From NCBI GenBank assembly GCA_050084985.1, contig JBITNC010000001.1:121458001-121522000 (forward strand): a stretch of 64,000 bases of DNA, written 5' to 3'. Made by a program: the position numbers and the translations under genes. The stretch is from Nageia nagi. Taxonomy: Eukaryota > Pinophyta. Below are positions 32,181-43,473 of the stretch, in pieces. Position 1 is the stretch's first letter. Each line of letters starts with the position of its first letter. Below the pieces are notes generated by a model. The model worked only from the letters and a program-made list of their open reading frames with translations, ran no database searches and was not told the DNA's origin.

Positions 32181-34061
32181 TGATCAGTATAGTGTAACCT
32201 CAAGGTTTTGGTATGGTTGTGTTCTACATTACGCACAATGGTAGGGTCTTCAAGAGAGCAAAAAGTGGTGGAGATGTGCTCATGTTAGTTTTCTACTAAA
32301 TCTTTAGGTTGTAGACTAGTTCCTATAAATTGTGAAGGATGAAAGTAATAGGAAAATAAATAAAAGGTAAAGAGTAACAGGAAAGAGATGAACACATTAA
32401 ACTAAAAATAGACAAAAACTATGTAGCTCGAACACTATAGCATAGGCAGTAATCCATAACCAAGATTAAGAATAGAAAATTATCTTACCCTAAAGGTCTC
32501 ACAATCACAATACATAGCCACAAATTAAGATAGCATCTCATATATAACATTCACAAATGTAACAGATAGCCACTTGTTCAAAAGGGCAAAGCATTATCAT
32601 ATACATGAGCATCTTACAAAATTGGTAAAATTTGCTAAAATATTTGACCTTTAGGACTTATAATAGTCCATTATTAATACATTTACATCCCAAATAAGTG
32701 GTTTTATATCATTAATATACATAAATATTCCTCTTGATTGAAAAAAGTGAGGAAAACTATTTACAATTAATATTATAACTATGCCAAATTACACAGTAAT
32801 CAAGTACCAACAGCACCATAGTATGGGAATTTGAAATTTCTCATCCATTGTGTTGATTGAGATACAATCTTCTTGATTTATCATTGACTACTTTCTCCTA
32901 GTTTTGTATTTGATTGAATATGCACTTGTGTGTAACTTGATTGGTACGATCTAGTACTGTGCTCTTTTGGTAGCTATCTACTTCTCCATAACTTATTAAT
33001 GATCAGCATTGTATTTTTGGTTGTGTGGAATAATTAGGGTAATGAATAGTATATCATTGAATTCTAATAATAAACTACTACTATCATGTGGAATAATTAG
33101 GGAAATGAGTTGTAGTTGACACATTGATAGAGCCTTAGGGGTCAAACATTTAAAGATCAAGTGGACTTGGGTGTTACTTCTTACCCATCATTCTTCTTTC
33201 AATCTAGAGGGTTCTATCTCTCTTTTTTAGGATCTAATGATGATCAAGCTTAGCTTAATACACATGAATTTCAAGAAAAAGGTGTTATGTCATCATTAGA
33301 AATCAACAAGCTTTGTTTGATTATCTTCAAGTAGTATTTCATGTTGTTCTTTATCCTAGGACCCATTGATTTTAGCTAAAATTTTTGAAGTCATCACTCA
33401 AAATTGATGGGTCCTATATAATCTCTTATAAAATATCTCCCACTAAATGAAACAGTGCTTTGTTATTGCTTTTCCTAAGACTTGTTGATTTCACTCAAAA
33501 ATGCTGACATCATTATTGAAAATTAGTAAGATGTAATTGATCTACTTGCAACATTTCTTGCAAGTTTTGATTGTTGGGTTAGATTTTTTGAACAATGGTG
33601 AGCTCTAATATATCTCACTAAAAATGTAGATATGACCCAAACTTATATTTACAATAACTCCTAGACTTGACTCAGATGTATACTTTCCTTATATATTATA
33701 GTATTACTGAGATATGACACATTTGTTCCTGGTTGTGAGTAGATAAAAATCTACAAACTATGACTCGTATATACATATAATTCCAAAAAATATAGCTAAA
33801 TCAACTGATGTCCATTCTTGGTATTTACCACAACACCCATTAGATAGAAACTACACCTTTTAAATTAAAATACTAATACTTACATATACATAAACAATTC
33901 TTGGATACTAACAGTAGCCAAAACTCTTAAGACTTGAGACAATATTTACAAAGAGGCTAAATACATGTGAAAGGGGATAAGGAAGTGGAAGTTAAGAATT
34001 ATTTATTAAAATAATGAAATAATAAAAATACTAGAGCATTACTCCATCCTCATAGTGTAAT
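32181..34061 (-). repeat. 3' LTR of element E
   Basis: Aligned with 43474-45355 throughout, for example CACAATGGTAGGGTC, AACAGGAAAGAGATGAACAC-like and TGTGAAAGGGGATAAGGAAG. Both copies are nearly equal in length but differ at many single bases. Confidence 0.9.
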
Positions 34062-37000
34062 TCTGGAAGAATACAATCTTCTACCAACTCTTGGGGCCTT
34101 CACTACTAAAGAATAGAAACCTCTACTTGTTGCTCCTACTCATTGATTCAGATGAGGCTTTTGTGGGACTCTTTGGTGGGGGAACAAGTTCTATAGGGAG
34201 GAAAGGTTGAAACTTTTTATTCAACTCCTTGAGTTCTTGATGATCTATTTGTGATAAAATAAGGGAGGCTTGTATCTTCATGTATTTCTTTGAACCTTGT
34301 TAGTACATTTTCCAACCTTTTAGCATGTAAGAATCTCACAATTACCTCCTAATAAAGTTCATTTAATTATTGAATATCTAATATTTATTTTTTAGGAAAA
34401 TATTATTTAAGGAATTGAATGTATTGGCTAGCCATCTAGTAGTACTACTTGTACATCTTGCTCCTCCCACAATTTGGGAGCTTTAAATTCAATTAAAGAA
34501 TAGCTTGAATTGCTTGATGGCTTGTTATTTTTAATCTCTTAACAATTTCAAGTATAACAAAGCCACAATCTTATCTCCAATTTGCTCCATTAGAGATCTC
34601 CTAACACCTTTTATGAGAAGGAGAAGCTTTGAGTTGTCATCAAGTAATACTTTGTTGGTTGCTACAACTATTTGTAATTTGGCCTCAACTTGTTTGACCT
34701 TTTGGCTATCCAAAACTTAGCTTGAGCTTTAAGGTTTTGTATGGCTTGATTTGCATTTATTTAGCTTAGCTTTTGTTTCCATTAGGCTCTTCTCAAATTT
34801 TGACTTCTACTTGCCTAGCTTTGCAAGTAGATATTTATTTTTATTCTGTAACCCAATGATTGTTTTATCTTTAAGAGAGCAGTATTTTTTTATACTGATC
34901 TATTTTCTTATTTAATCTATCTATCTTAGTATCCATATCTTGGAGACTTTTTTCAGCTACCATTGAAGTATCTACAAGAATTCTAGATTGATCTACAACT
35001 AGAGCACTCTTCATATTTATATAAATAATGGTCATGGGAGCAGTATCTATTTGTCCTTATTTGAAAGACATCTATGCAATTTTAATATCTCTCATTTCTC
35101 TTACTTTACTCAAAATTCTCGACTATTGCTTAGAGGGCATAGGAGATTTGTTGACAAAAGTTTCCCAATCAATGGTTCTACAATCTGTGTGGAAAAAATA
35201 GATTTAATCTCCTCTTATGAGGCTATAGGAATCAAAGAATGTTGAGGACTATTTACACTTGATGTAGATGTTATGATCTATTGAGTGGGTTCTAGCTTCT
35301 TTGTAGGTGTTGAGTCTAGATTTTCTACCTCTTTTTTCACCTCCTCACTAACATCTTCTTCATCATCAACCTTTTCCATTAGGTCAGAGTCTCTCTTATT
35401 CCTAGACTCATCATCATCATCACCACCATCATCATCATTTGGTCTACCTCCGAGTGTAGCTACTGTAGAACTACCCATTCCAAGAATGTTTCCTCCACCT
35501 TATTGCTTTTTTTGGGACTTCCTCTTGGTCAATAAATATATGTATCTTGAGGCTCTTGTATTCCTTCTACATCAAAGATTTATATTTCTTTTACAATATC
35601 CCCCTACATTTTTTCAATAATTTTAGGACCCAAAGTGAAGCCCTTTGTGACTAGGATTACGTATTGTGGGGTTTATTTATAGATCTTTCTTTCCTTTTTG
35701 GGTTTATTATTTTTGGGCTAGGGTTTGAACTACTCTTTTCTTTTTCAGAGAAGACTCCTAGGATGTTGTGGTAGCATCTAGTTGATATTTCTTGCTCTTT
35801 TTGGTTAGCTCTTTTGAATCAAAAGGTTCTCCAACCTCTATTCTTTTAACCATTGTAATTTATTTTCCTTAAAAATTAGGAGGGAGGGGTAGGCCTAGCT
35901 CTGGCAAGGGATCTTTAGAGTACTCTATCTCCTAGTATTTGTCATAACCAAATTTTTTAAATAATTCATTTTCAATATGATGAATTTTTATGGTGTATTC
36001 AAATATAAACTTTATGAAATAATAAACTGTATTAGACCCCCAATCTAAATCTGTCACCTGGTTGAGGATCTTTGGGTTCAAGATAAAATCTTGCCACCTG
36101 TTTTCCTAGTTTTTATATTTTGTATCTCCTTCAAGGGTCATTTAGGCCTTATTTAATGGTGTAAATTCCCATTCAAGGTACAGTTTAGCTTCCTATTCAT
36201 TTTTATTTACAAAATATTCCATATTAGATCTATGCTCATGGGAAAAGGCTGGGTCCTTCTTACCTAACCTTATAGTTTTTTTATTTCCCCTAAAGGGTCA
36301 TACATACAAGGGTCTTCTACCATATCTAGTTTAAAATTCTAAACAATGAATTCTACTATACAATCTTTACAACCTATATCTAACAAAGTGAAATTTTTAG
36401 TAGTATCCAGTATATCTATAATAGATTTAAAGCTTCCCCTAAACTCATACTTGGTCTCTATGGCACATATTTGTCTATCCATATCTATATAATATAATTT
36501 AGGAGTTACATATTTAGCTAAGGAAAAGGGTTTTTCAAAATACCCATACCTTATAATTATGATGTGATTCTTGAGAAAATACCAATCATTGATTTTATTT
36601 CCTCCCTACAATTCCCAAATAGCACTCCTATGTCACCTGCTAGGAAGCTTTCCTGTCATAATCTACACTATTGTTGCATAGAATTTATCCATAAACTCAT
36701 AGTATGATCCATGCAATTTGGTCAGTATGGGAACCCTTAAGTTGATTAGAGCTAGTGAAGTATTTGGGCTAACTGGTTCAACTTGCAACCTGACTTCCAT
36801 AAGTGCCTCAAGGTTTTGATGGACCATGAGCCACCATAAATATGAAGAATATCTAAAATTAGATTTCTCAATATTGAAAATACATCTTTTTATCTCATTA
36901 TATATAAAGGTTGGGAAATCATAGCATATGTGTGCCTCTATAATATTATAAGCCATACATACCATGGTTTCATCTGCTTCAATATGGGTCTTCTTTCCTA

Positions 37001-37100
37001 GAATAATCACCATTGATTGCAATATCTTTCTATCCCACATTTTTTCAAATAGGGCAATTTCATATCTCAATCAAAGCTTTATGATTCTACCTTCCTAATA
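34062..37100 (-). pseudogene. additional ORF region after integrase in element E
   Basis: Downstream of IN, in the position of an env or accessory gene, the minus strand keeps protein-like sequence. A clean 135-residue frame (37070-36663) includes ALFEKMWDRKILQ, TMVCMAYNIIEAHICYDFP and IYNEIKRCIFNIEKSNFRYS followed by a WWLMVHQNLEALM segment. Further on, with shifts, come INDWYFLKNHIIIIRYGYF (about 36600-36540) and YVTPKLYYIDMDRQICAIE. A very acidic piece (DDDGGDDDDESRNKRDSD) lies at 35478-35278, then coiled-coil-like heptads near 34950-34530 (KVKQVEAKLQIVVATNKV). No signal peptide or clear transmembrane segment is seen, so an envelope protein is not supported. I do not know the family; accessory ORFs in this position are known in some Tat elements. 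Confidence 0.55.
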
Positions 37101-37929
37101 CCTTTCATCAATTTAGTTCAACATTTCCTTCTCATTCTTGTAAAAATCATCCTTTTCTCTTTTTAAATAAATTTATTTCCTCATATGAAAAACCTAGTAG
37201 CTAGGATGGTAAATGCTTGAAGAATAGAAATAGGGGAATAGTCAAGTATCACTTGAAATTTTTATTGTGACCCTTCTCCTTAGTCTTGGTCTTTGAAAAT
37301 TCCTATTTCATAACCTTGCTGGTTATGCTTGTGTACCACCAAATACAATAGCTTGGGGTAGGTGAATGATTCATAGGACATAAAATAAGCTAGGCCCTAG
37401 TCAATCATGATGTCTCTCTTTGAATGCATCAAATACTTCCCTTTACTCATAACTTCAGGCTTCATGTGTTGTAGTAGAATCTGCATAAGTTTAGCTTGCC
37501 ATGTATTCATATGGTTTATTACCTCCACCTCAATCTAGTTCACTCCAAGAGCATTTTCTAGGTACTCATTTTGGATAGCAATCAATCAGTATCAACCTAC
37601 TCAGGTTCCTCTTGAGTTAGTGCTTTGTTTTCATCATTGTGTCTTCAACTTTATTTGATCCTTGGGCTTGCATTAGGAACTTAAAACTACACTTTGTAAG
37701 ACCCTGTAACTCTATCCTTTCTCACTCAATATGCTCTAAGAAATTTATGCCTAGCTACTCAGGAAACTTGTGCTTAAAATGGCTAAGTGTCGAATAGGAA
37801 AGTGAAATATGTATTTTATTTTCTCAAGATTGGTGAAGGATATATTATTAATGGAAGTTAATGCTAGAGAATTTTGGGTTCAAGCAATATATGGATTGGT
37901 GGATAACAAGAAATAATGAATTAATTTGG
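37101..37929 (-). other. decayed junction between integrase and the extra ORF in element E
   Basis: The minus strand is protein-like in short pieces only. The integrase segment holding the third catalytic residue is not recognisable here, suggesting a deletion or very heavy decay. Confidence 0.45.
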
Positions 37930-38520
37930 AGCATGCCAAATTGAAATTGAGGTAAGGCTTGGCAGTTTAAGAGATTCAAGAAGATCTCATATTCAGCAAC
38001 AAATTCATACAAATTAGCCTTGATGAATGCAAAACCATTATCTGAGATAATAAACTATGGGATTCCAAAGTGAGTGATTATTCTCTTAATCATTTATAGC
38101 ACTACCTCTTGATCTACATTTTTTCATGGCATAGCTTCTGACCATCTAGTAAAATAATCTATTACAATCATGATGAACTTTTGCCCCAATTAAGAATTAG
38201 GATTTATGACACCAATGAAGTTGAGACCCCATTGTTGAAAAAGTCCTTCAACCACCATAGGTTTAAGAGGCATAGTTGCTTGCCTTCTGTTTTCCACAAA
38301 TCTACTACACTTTTCACATTCATGAGCAATCTTGAATGAATCCTAAAATATGGTAGTCCAATAGTACTTGGATTGTAATATTTTTGCTACAGTAGTTGGT
38401 CCACTATAATGGCCCCTAGAAAATCCATAGTGAAATTCATGCAATATTCTTCGGATTCATCATGAGTTACACATCTTAATAGGATTTGATCAAAAACATT
38501 TCTATAGAGGTAGTCATCTA
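37930..38520 (-). pseudogene. integrase of element E, lacking a recognisable C-terminal end
   Basis: The zinc-binding region is readable as DDYLYRNVFDQILLRCV, then a YYNPSTI and HECEKCSRF segment containing the CxxC pair (about 38320). The core gives GLNFIGVINP (first Asp changed to Asn in the LDFIG motif, near 38225), FIMIVIDYFTRW (near 38165-38185) and THFGIPKFIISDNGFAF (second Asp, SDNG, near 38060). After LNLLN at about 37975 homology stops, so the catalytic Glu and the C-terminal domain are missing. The enzyme would insert cDNA; this one could not. Confidence 0.8.
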
Positions 38521-38559
38521 CCATCATAAACTTCAAAGCATGTAGCATGAATCTCCTCT

Positions 38560-39110
38560 AAAATCTATCCAAAGATTCAAGACATGTATTACTTTGAAAA
38601 TAAAAAATAATTTGCCTAATCCAATCACTTTCTTCATTAAGGTGTTGTTCATACTCTATGATAGCTATTATGTGAGAATATTTTACTATATTTTCACATA
38701 AAACCCATCCTCTAATAAGTCTGGTTGGTTTAATATCTACATCATACTCGATTACTTTAGTAATCCAACCAACTTTTCCTTCACCCAAGTCTCCTTGTAT
38801 AACATAATTTCTTATATCTGGATGAATTATAAATACAAGGATCTTGTTTTGGGACACATAATGCTTGAATTTTTTAATTTCTTTCATAATGAAAAACACT
38901 TATTTTTCAATAAATGAATACCTTTTTTGATGTTGATGTAGTGTTTGACTATGAAAGGTAATCGAATATTCTTCTTTCTTGTCATCTTTCTCTGCTAGAA
39001 TTTCAGCAATAATTGTTTTTGCTCTATATGCATACATGATAAAATATTTTGACATATCAAGATTTTTTAGAACAAGAGCTTATATAATATCCTTTTTAAT
39101 TTCCTAAAAG
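38560..39110 (-). pseudogene. retroviral-type RNase H of element E
   Basis: A clean 113-residue frame (38899-38558) starts at the end of the catalytic part and continues with KKFKHYVSQNKILVFI, DLGEGKVGWITKVIEYD and KPTRLIRGWVLCE, the tether of Tat RNase H. Upstream, in another frame, are IKKDI-AL and ITFHSQTLHQHQKRYSFIEK, equivalent to the ISK.L...E..Y...EK block. The usual first Asp is not visible. It follows RT directly, as expected. Confidence 0.82.
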
Positions 39111-39239
39111 GCTAGCTTTACTTCATTTGACCAAGAAAATATATCATCTTTCTTGAACATTGAGATGATTGGGGATAAAATTTCTAGAAAGTCATTAATG
39201 AATTTTCTAACAAAATTGATTTGACCAAGGAATGATTGT

Positions 39240-39860
39240 AAGGTTCTCTTGTTGGAAGGGAGAGGAAATGCTTCAATATCTTTTACCCATCAATATCAAT
39301 TTCTAATCCCTTCTCTGAGATAATATGACCAAGTAACTTTCCTTGGCTAACCATAAAAATAGACTTTTTGAGATTGATTGAAATTCCAAACGTACACATT
39401 TTTGAAACACTTGTCTAAGGTGTTGCAAATGATATTCTCTACTCTTATAAAATATAGTGATATCATCCAAGTAGAATAATATAATCTTATTTATCAAATC
39501 TCCAAATCATGATCCATGGTTCTTTGAAAGGTAGCTCTAGCATTAGAAAGACCAAAGGGTGTTCTTTGTAAAGCAAATGTCCTTCATTTGGTTGTAAACA
39601 TAGTTTTATACTGATCTTCATCATTTACCCAAATCTATTTGAATCCTATGTAGCCATCAATCATTAAAAAATAGCAAGCTACCACTATTATATGTAGGAT
39701 CTATTCCATTGGTGGGAAGGATAGTTATCTTTGAGTGACACTTGATTTAAGTTTCTAAAATCAACACACAATCTTATCTCTCCACTTTTTTTTCTAACTA
39801 GAACTAGATTTACAACCAAGAAGAATACTTAATGGGATAAATTATTCTTGAATCAATAAG
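39240..39860 (-). pseudogene. reverse transcriptase of element E
   Basis: On the minus strand, with frame changes, the RT reads KIVCVDF-like, LSFPPME-ILHIIV, MIDGYIGFK-IWVNDEDQYK (near 39600-39670), then the clean 64-residue frame 39497-39303 with the active site FYLDDITIFYKSREYHLQH (YLDD near 39460) and VFQKC. The palm between these, around 39500-39600, has the FG..NA.A-type block in decayed form. Motifs agree with Tat-group RT (DED.YKTAF, YLDDITV). Frame breaks prevent function. Confidence 0.87.
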
Positions 39861-40449
39861 TTTAATCAATTCCTACTTCATGGCTTCTTCTTCTTTTTAT
39901 TTTACCAACCTTTATTTTTTCCTATATGGTTTAGCATTTGGTTCAAGCTCAATAGTGTGTTAGATGACACTTTTGTCATATGTCTTTAGGTCATCATAAA
40001 TCTAGGAAATTGATTTTGAGAACTCATGATAAATATGAAACATAATACTCTTTTTTTTATTAGAAAATTTGGATCCAACCTTTATATACTTTCCAATTTT
40101 ATTTCCAACTCAACATAACTCTCTTTTTGGATGGCCAAAGATTTGGCTTTCTAAACATCTTTTGAATCAAATAGTCTTTCAAAATAGAGTAAACCTTTTG
40201 GTATAATATTGTTTTTGGGTTGAACAACATATGACTCTTGAAAGAAATTAGGTAATTATTGAATACCAAAAGTGTGACCTACTATTCATCCAATAGGAAA
40301 CTCATAATGTGCTCATCGAAATCAAATATCTACCAAAAGTTTACAGCATCAGGCATTGATGATCTACATTGAACTTTAACTCCAAGGCTTCTTATTTTAT
40401 GATGAATATGGTTATAATGGCCCCTCTACCTATAGGTGCATAAGTTATT

Positions 40450-40800
40450 TAGTTTTACCTCCTAGGAATAGATATAAAATTGATAGCCAAGAATGACTCC
40501 AATAAATCTCAGATTCTATTCTTGTAGGTTTTATATAATGATATTTTGTAGTAAGTTGGTTTCTAACTTGCTTTATGACCAATTCTGAATCATCATGGAT
40601 AATTAGACATCTAATGCCCATACTAATTGCTTTAAATAACCCCATACATAGGGTTTCATATTCAGTAGCACTATTTGTACAAATCCATATGAATATGAAT
40701 GAGAATCTCTTCATATGTCCCTCTAAGATTTGAATACAACTCCAACTTCACATCCATGTTTACATCTAGCTCCATCAAAGTACATTGTCCATATCTCATG
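40450..40800 (-). pseudogene. archaeal-type RNase H of element E, placed upstream of RT
   Basis: The minus strand shows WTMYFDGARCKHGCEVGVVF at about 40795-40735, then, after one frame change, KRFSFIFIWICTNSATEYE, LFKAISMGIRCL and HDDSELVIKQVRNQL in a clean 89-residue frame (40714-40445). The FDG Asp, the EYE Glu and the DDSELV Asp, which are the catalytic triad positions of this fold, are all kept. The unusual feature is order: the domain lies between protease (41.0-41.5 kb) and RT (39.2-39.9 kb), whereas in element 2 of this window it lies between RNase H and IN. Confidence 0.85.
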
Positions 40801-41041
40801 CTCTCTTTCATCTATGATATAAATTGGCTATGCATTATCATATAAGCAATAATTTCCCATGCCAACATCTATGACTTGATAGTTCAATTCATTTGTTGAA
40901 AGAATTTTAGTTGTTTGTTTCTCTTAGTGTATCTATTTCAAATACTTCCATAGGTTTAGGACCATTTGAATAGATCTGCTCTATGATCTTCTTAAGATGG
41001 ATAGTTTTGGTTCTCTCATTCAGAATTTTTACTTATTTATT

Positions 41042-41503
41042 TTAAAAGGAAAGAAAAATATGAGAATAATTTAAAGCTAGGTACCCTCCCAATTTAGCAG
41101 TGAATTCTTTGGATAAACATATTCTAAACAAAAGTGAAAGATAAACAATAATGATATCTTGAATGATAAAAATATTAGGGAATACATTAAGGGCTATTTG
41201 AACTCCTTTAACATAGCTGACAACATCTACAGAGGAAGAATCTAATTGTATGATACCATCAATGCATCTGGTAATATACAATTTCATTTCATTTGCAATA
41301 GCTTTGGAAATTACAATAATAGCAATTCTAGTATCTATCATAAAATTATTGACCACCCAACCTTCTAATCTTAGGTAAAGATAGAATGGTGGAGGTCTTC
41401 TTATACCTATGGGAGCTAGGGGAACATCATCAAATATTGCAAAAACAATATTTTTGTCATTTACCTTTTTTTTACTATTTTTTAGTTTCAAAGCTTCTTG
41501 CAA
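41042..41503 (-). pseudogene. aspartic protease of element E
   Basis: A clean 153-residue frame. FAIFDDVPLAPIG precedes the fold, RPPPFYLYLRLEGWVVN leads to the active site, which reads FMIDTRIAIIVISKAIANE where the family has DTGA; the Gly is Arg (AGA). Later pieces are GIIQLDSSSVDVVSYVKGV, a conserved turn, and FPNIFIIQDIIIVYLSLLF. The length and order fit the Tat retropepsin. It would process gag-pol. The altered active site implies loss of function although the frame is open. Confidence 0.78.
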
Positions 41504-42300
41504 GAGATCTAATTGACCTTATATTCTTAATGCATCAAACATGGTCATCTTAGGATTTTTCTTTAGTTCTTCCATAATATTATATGGAGCATATGCAACA
41601 AATTAACTTTATTCGCTAGTTGATGTGCTTTGAATTGTTGAGTGGCCTTCTCTTTATGGTGATCCATAATGAAAGGATATCTTAATGGATTAGGCCTCTT
41701 TTCTTTGAGACTTCTTTTTGGCAGTAGCAGGATTTGTTTTAGTAAGTACATTAGTACCCATATTTTGAGAAACATTATTCAGATGTCTTGGGGATTGACT
41801 TTATTGATTTTGCGATTGGACCAAAGGAGCCTTAGCTATTTTAGGTTCAGGTTGTATTGGAATGGATTATTGATTTTGCTAAGTGATTTGGAGTTGTTGT
41901 GGGATTATCAAAGAAGAAGCTCTAGTTTGAACACAATTAGCTTATTCTTTGACATATACCAGAAGCTAAATATTTACCATGGTGAGATCACCAGTAGGAT
42001 CTAATGTAGGCTCCACCATCTAGTCTGAATGTAGGTCCAAATGTTGGTGTTAATAGACTACACATACATTCAAAAAATGAGAAGATAAACATGAAGGACA
42101 CCATTATATAATGCCTTGAGTATCATTCTATGTAGAACTTACCATAATAACATTTTTAATCACTTTTGGGATAGTTGGCTATTCTACTTGGTTGGCTCTT
42201 GGTTGAAATCTAGACTGAAATTAATTACAATATCTTTTATAGTTGAAACCTTGATTTTTCCTTTCTTGCAAAGTGAGCTTATTGATAAGATTCCTAATAG
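41504..42300 (-). other. gag-to-protease linker region of element E
   Basis: Short open pieces, for example 41775-41563 on the minus strand, without a clear motif; presumably the decayed C-terminal part of gag. Confidence 0.45.
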
Positions 42301-43140
42301 TCACCTCCAATTGCCTTATTCTTTTCTCCTCTAGAGGTTTAGAATCAACACTTGTACTGGTAGATTGAGGTGTAGGTAAGGCTAATATTTGATTTAGAAC
42401 AATAGGTTTATGAGGAGTGGTAAGGTTAGAACTCCAAGATGAGGAATTTATGGAGCTTGTTTAGGAAGTAAACTAGAAAATAAGAACATAATAGTCCTTG
42501 GTTGCATCTTTCCAAAGGATACCAAAGTATGTTCAAAGGTCTTAGCAATTTGGTAAACATATGGGAAAGTATCTCCTAACATAACAATAAGTATATTAAG
42601 ATCTAAGAGAAAATATTTTATGTAGTACACTAGAGCTTGTGCATTCGCTGGTCTAATCCTTACTAGAATAGCTTTCCATGTTCTATCAAATCTAATATTG
42701 AAATCATATATGGATTCATGAGGGTGTCTTTTGATACATGCTATAAGACTTAAGAAGGTGCTATCATCACCATCTACAACAAATCTTTTTATCAAATTCT
42801 AACACAACTATCCCCATGAATTTATAGATTGAGAGGTAAGAGTTTTGGACCATTTAGCAGTTTTGCCTTCAAAAGAGTGTGATAATAATAATATTCATCA
42901 CCATTTCATCACAATATCAAATATTTAAGCTAATAAATATATATATTGATAATGTTCATATGGTATTTTACTAGACCTATCATATTTGGGAAAAACTTTG
43001 AAGGCTACTTGAGGTATTGGAGGTGAGTTAGCAACAACCACTAAAGTATGGTTATTATTCCAAGTAGAGAAATCAGTAGGAGCGGGTTGAGCCATGCTTG
43101 GGGCAGTTGAATTAGGTGAAGGATTTAGAATTAAATACAA
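42301..43140 (-). pseudogene. gag of element E
   Basis: Two clean minus-strand pieces. The first (43140-42925) starts MYLILNPSPNSTAPS and is Pro/Ser/Thr-rich, ending in FKVFPKYDRSSKIPYEHY. The second (42795-42448) contains the gag core: FLSLIACIKRHPHESIYDF, IRFDRTWKAI and LDLNILIVMLGDTFPYVYQ, the pattern of the retrotransposon gag domain (W.. ..PGES..DF..RF...W). Between them about 130 bp are broken by stops. Gag would package element RNA. The start at 43138-43140 is simply the first ATG of the block. Confidence 0.75.
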
Positions 43141-43473
43141 ATGATAATAGGATAACCCTTAATAAAATTTTAAGAGATATAATTAAAGAAATCTTTTACC
43201 TATTCCTCCTATGAGGAACTGATAGCTCTTGAAATCTAGTCTTTCTAAGGGAAATTTTGGTACTACTTCTAGTAAGTTTGTGTTTTAGAGGTGCCAAGGT
43301 TCAAAATATTAACTAGTTGATAGCAAATTCATGAATAAGGTGATAGAACATTATCTCTTTGAATAATGATAATTGATAGCCTACCAGACAAAGCTATCTG
43401 GCCTATTTACATCCACTAAATATAAAATTTAGTTATTTCCCATCGAGCATACCAAAAATGGAACTATTACTAT
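43141..43473 (-). other. 5' leader of element E
   Basis: Next to the LTR the minus strand reads TTTTTGGTATGCTCGATGGG (about 43440-43459), a TGG-starting candidate primer-binding site, but I cannot assign the tRNA. Confidence 0.4.

Noticed and set aside
35285-35620. Plus-strand open frame of 111 residues, Ser- and Phe-rich
   Set aside because: It is the antisense of the acidic GAT/GAA-rich segment of the extra ORF of element E.
34062-37100. Retroviral envelope gene in element E
   Set aside because: Correct position but no signal peptide, transmembrane span or fusion-like segment is visible.
43440-43459. Assigned primer-binding site for element E
   Set aside because: A TGG-starting sequence is near the LTR, but I could not match it to a plant tRNA, so it is only mentioned in the leader.
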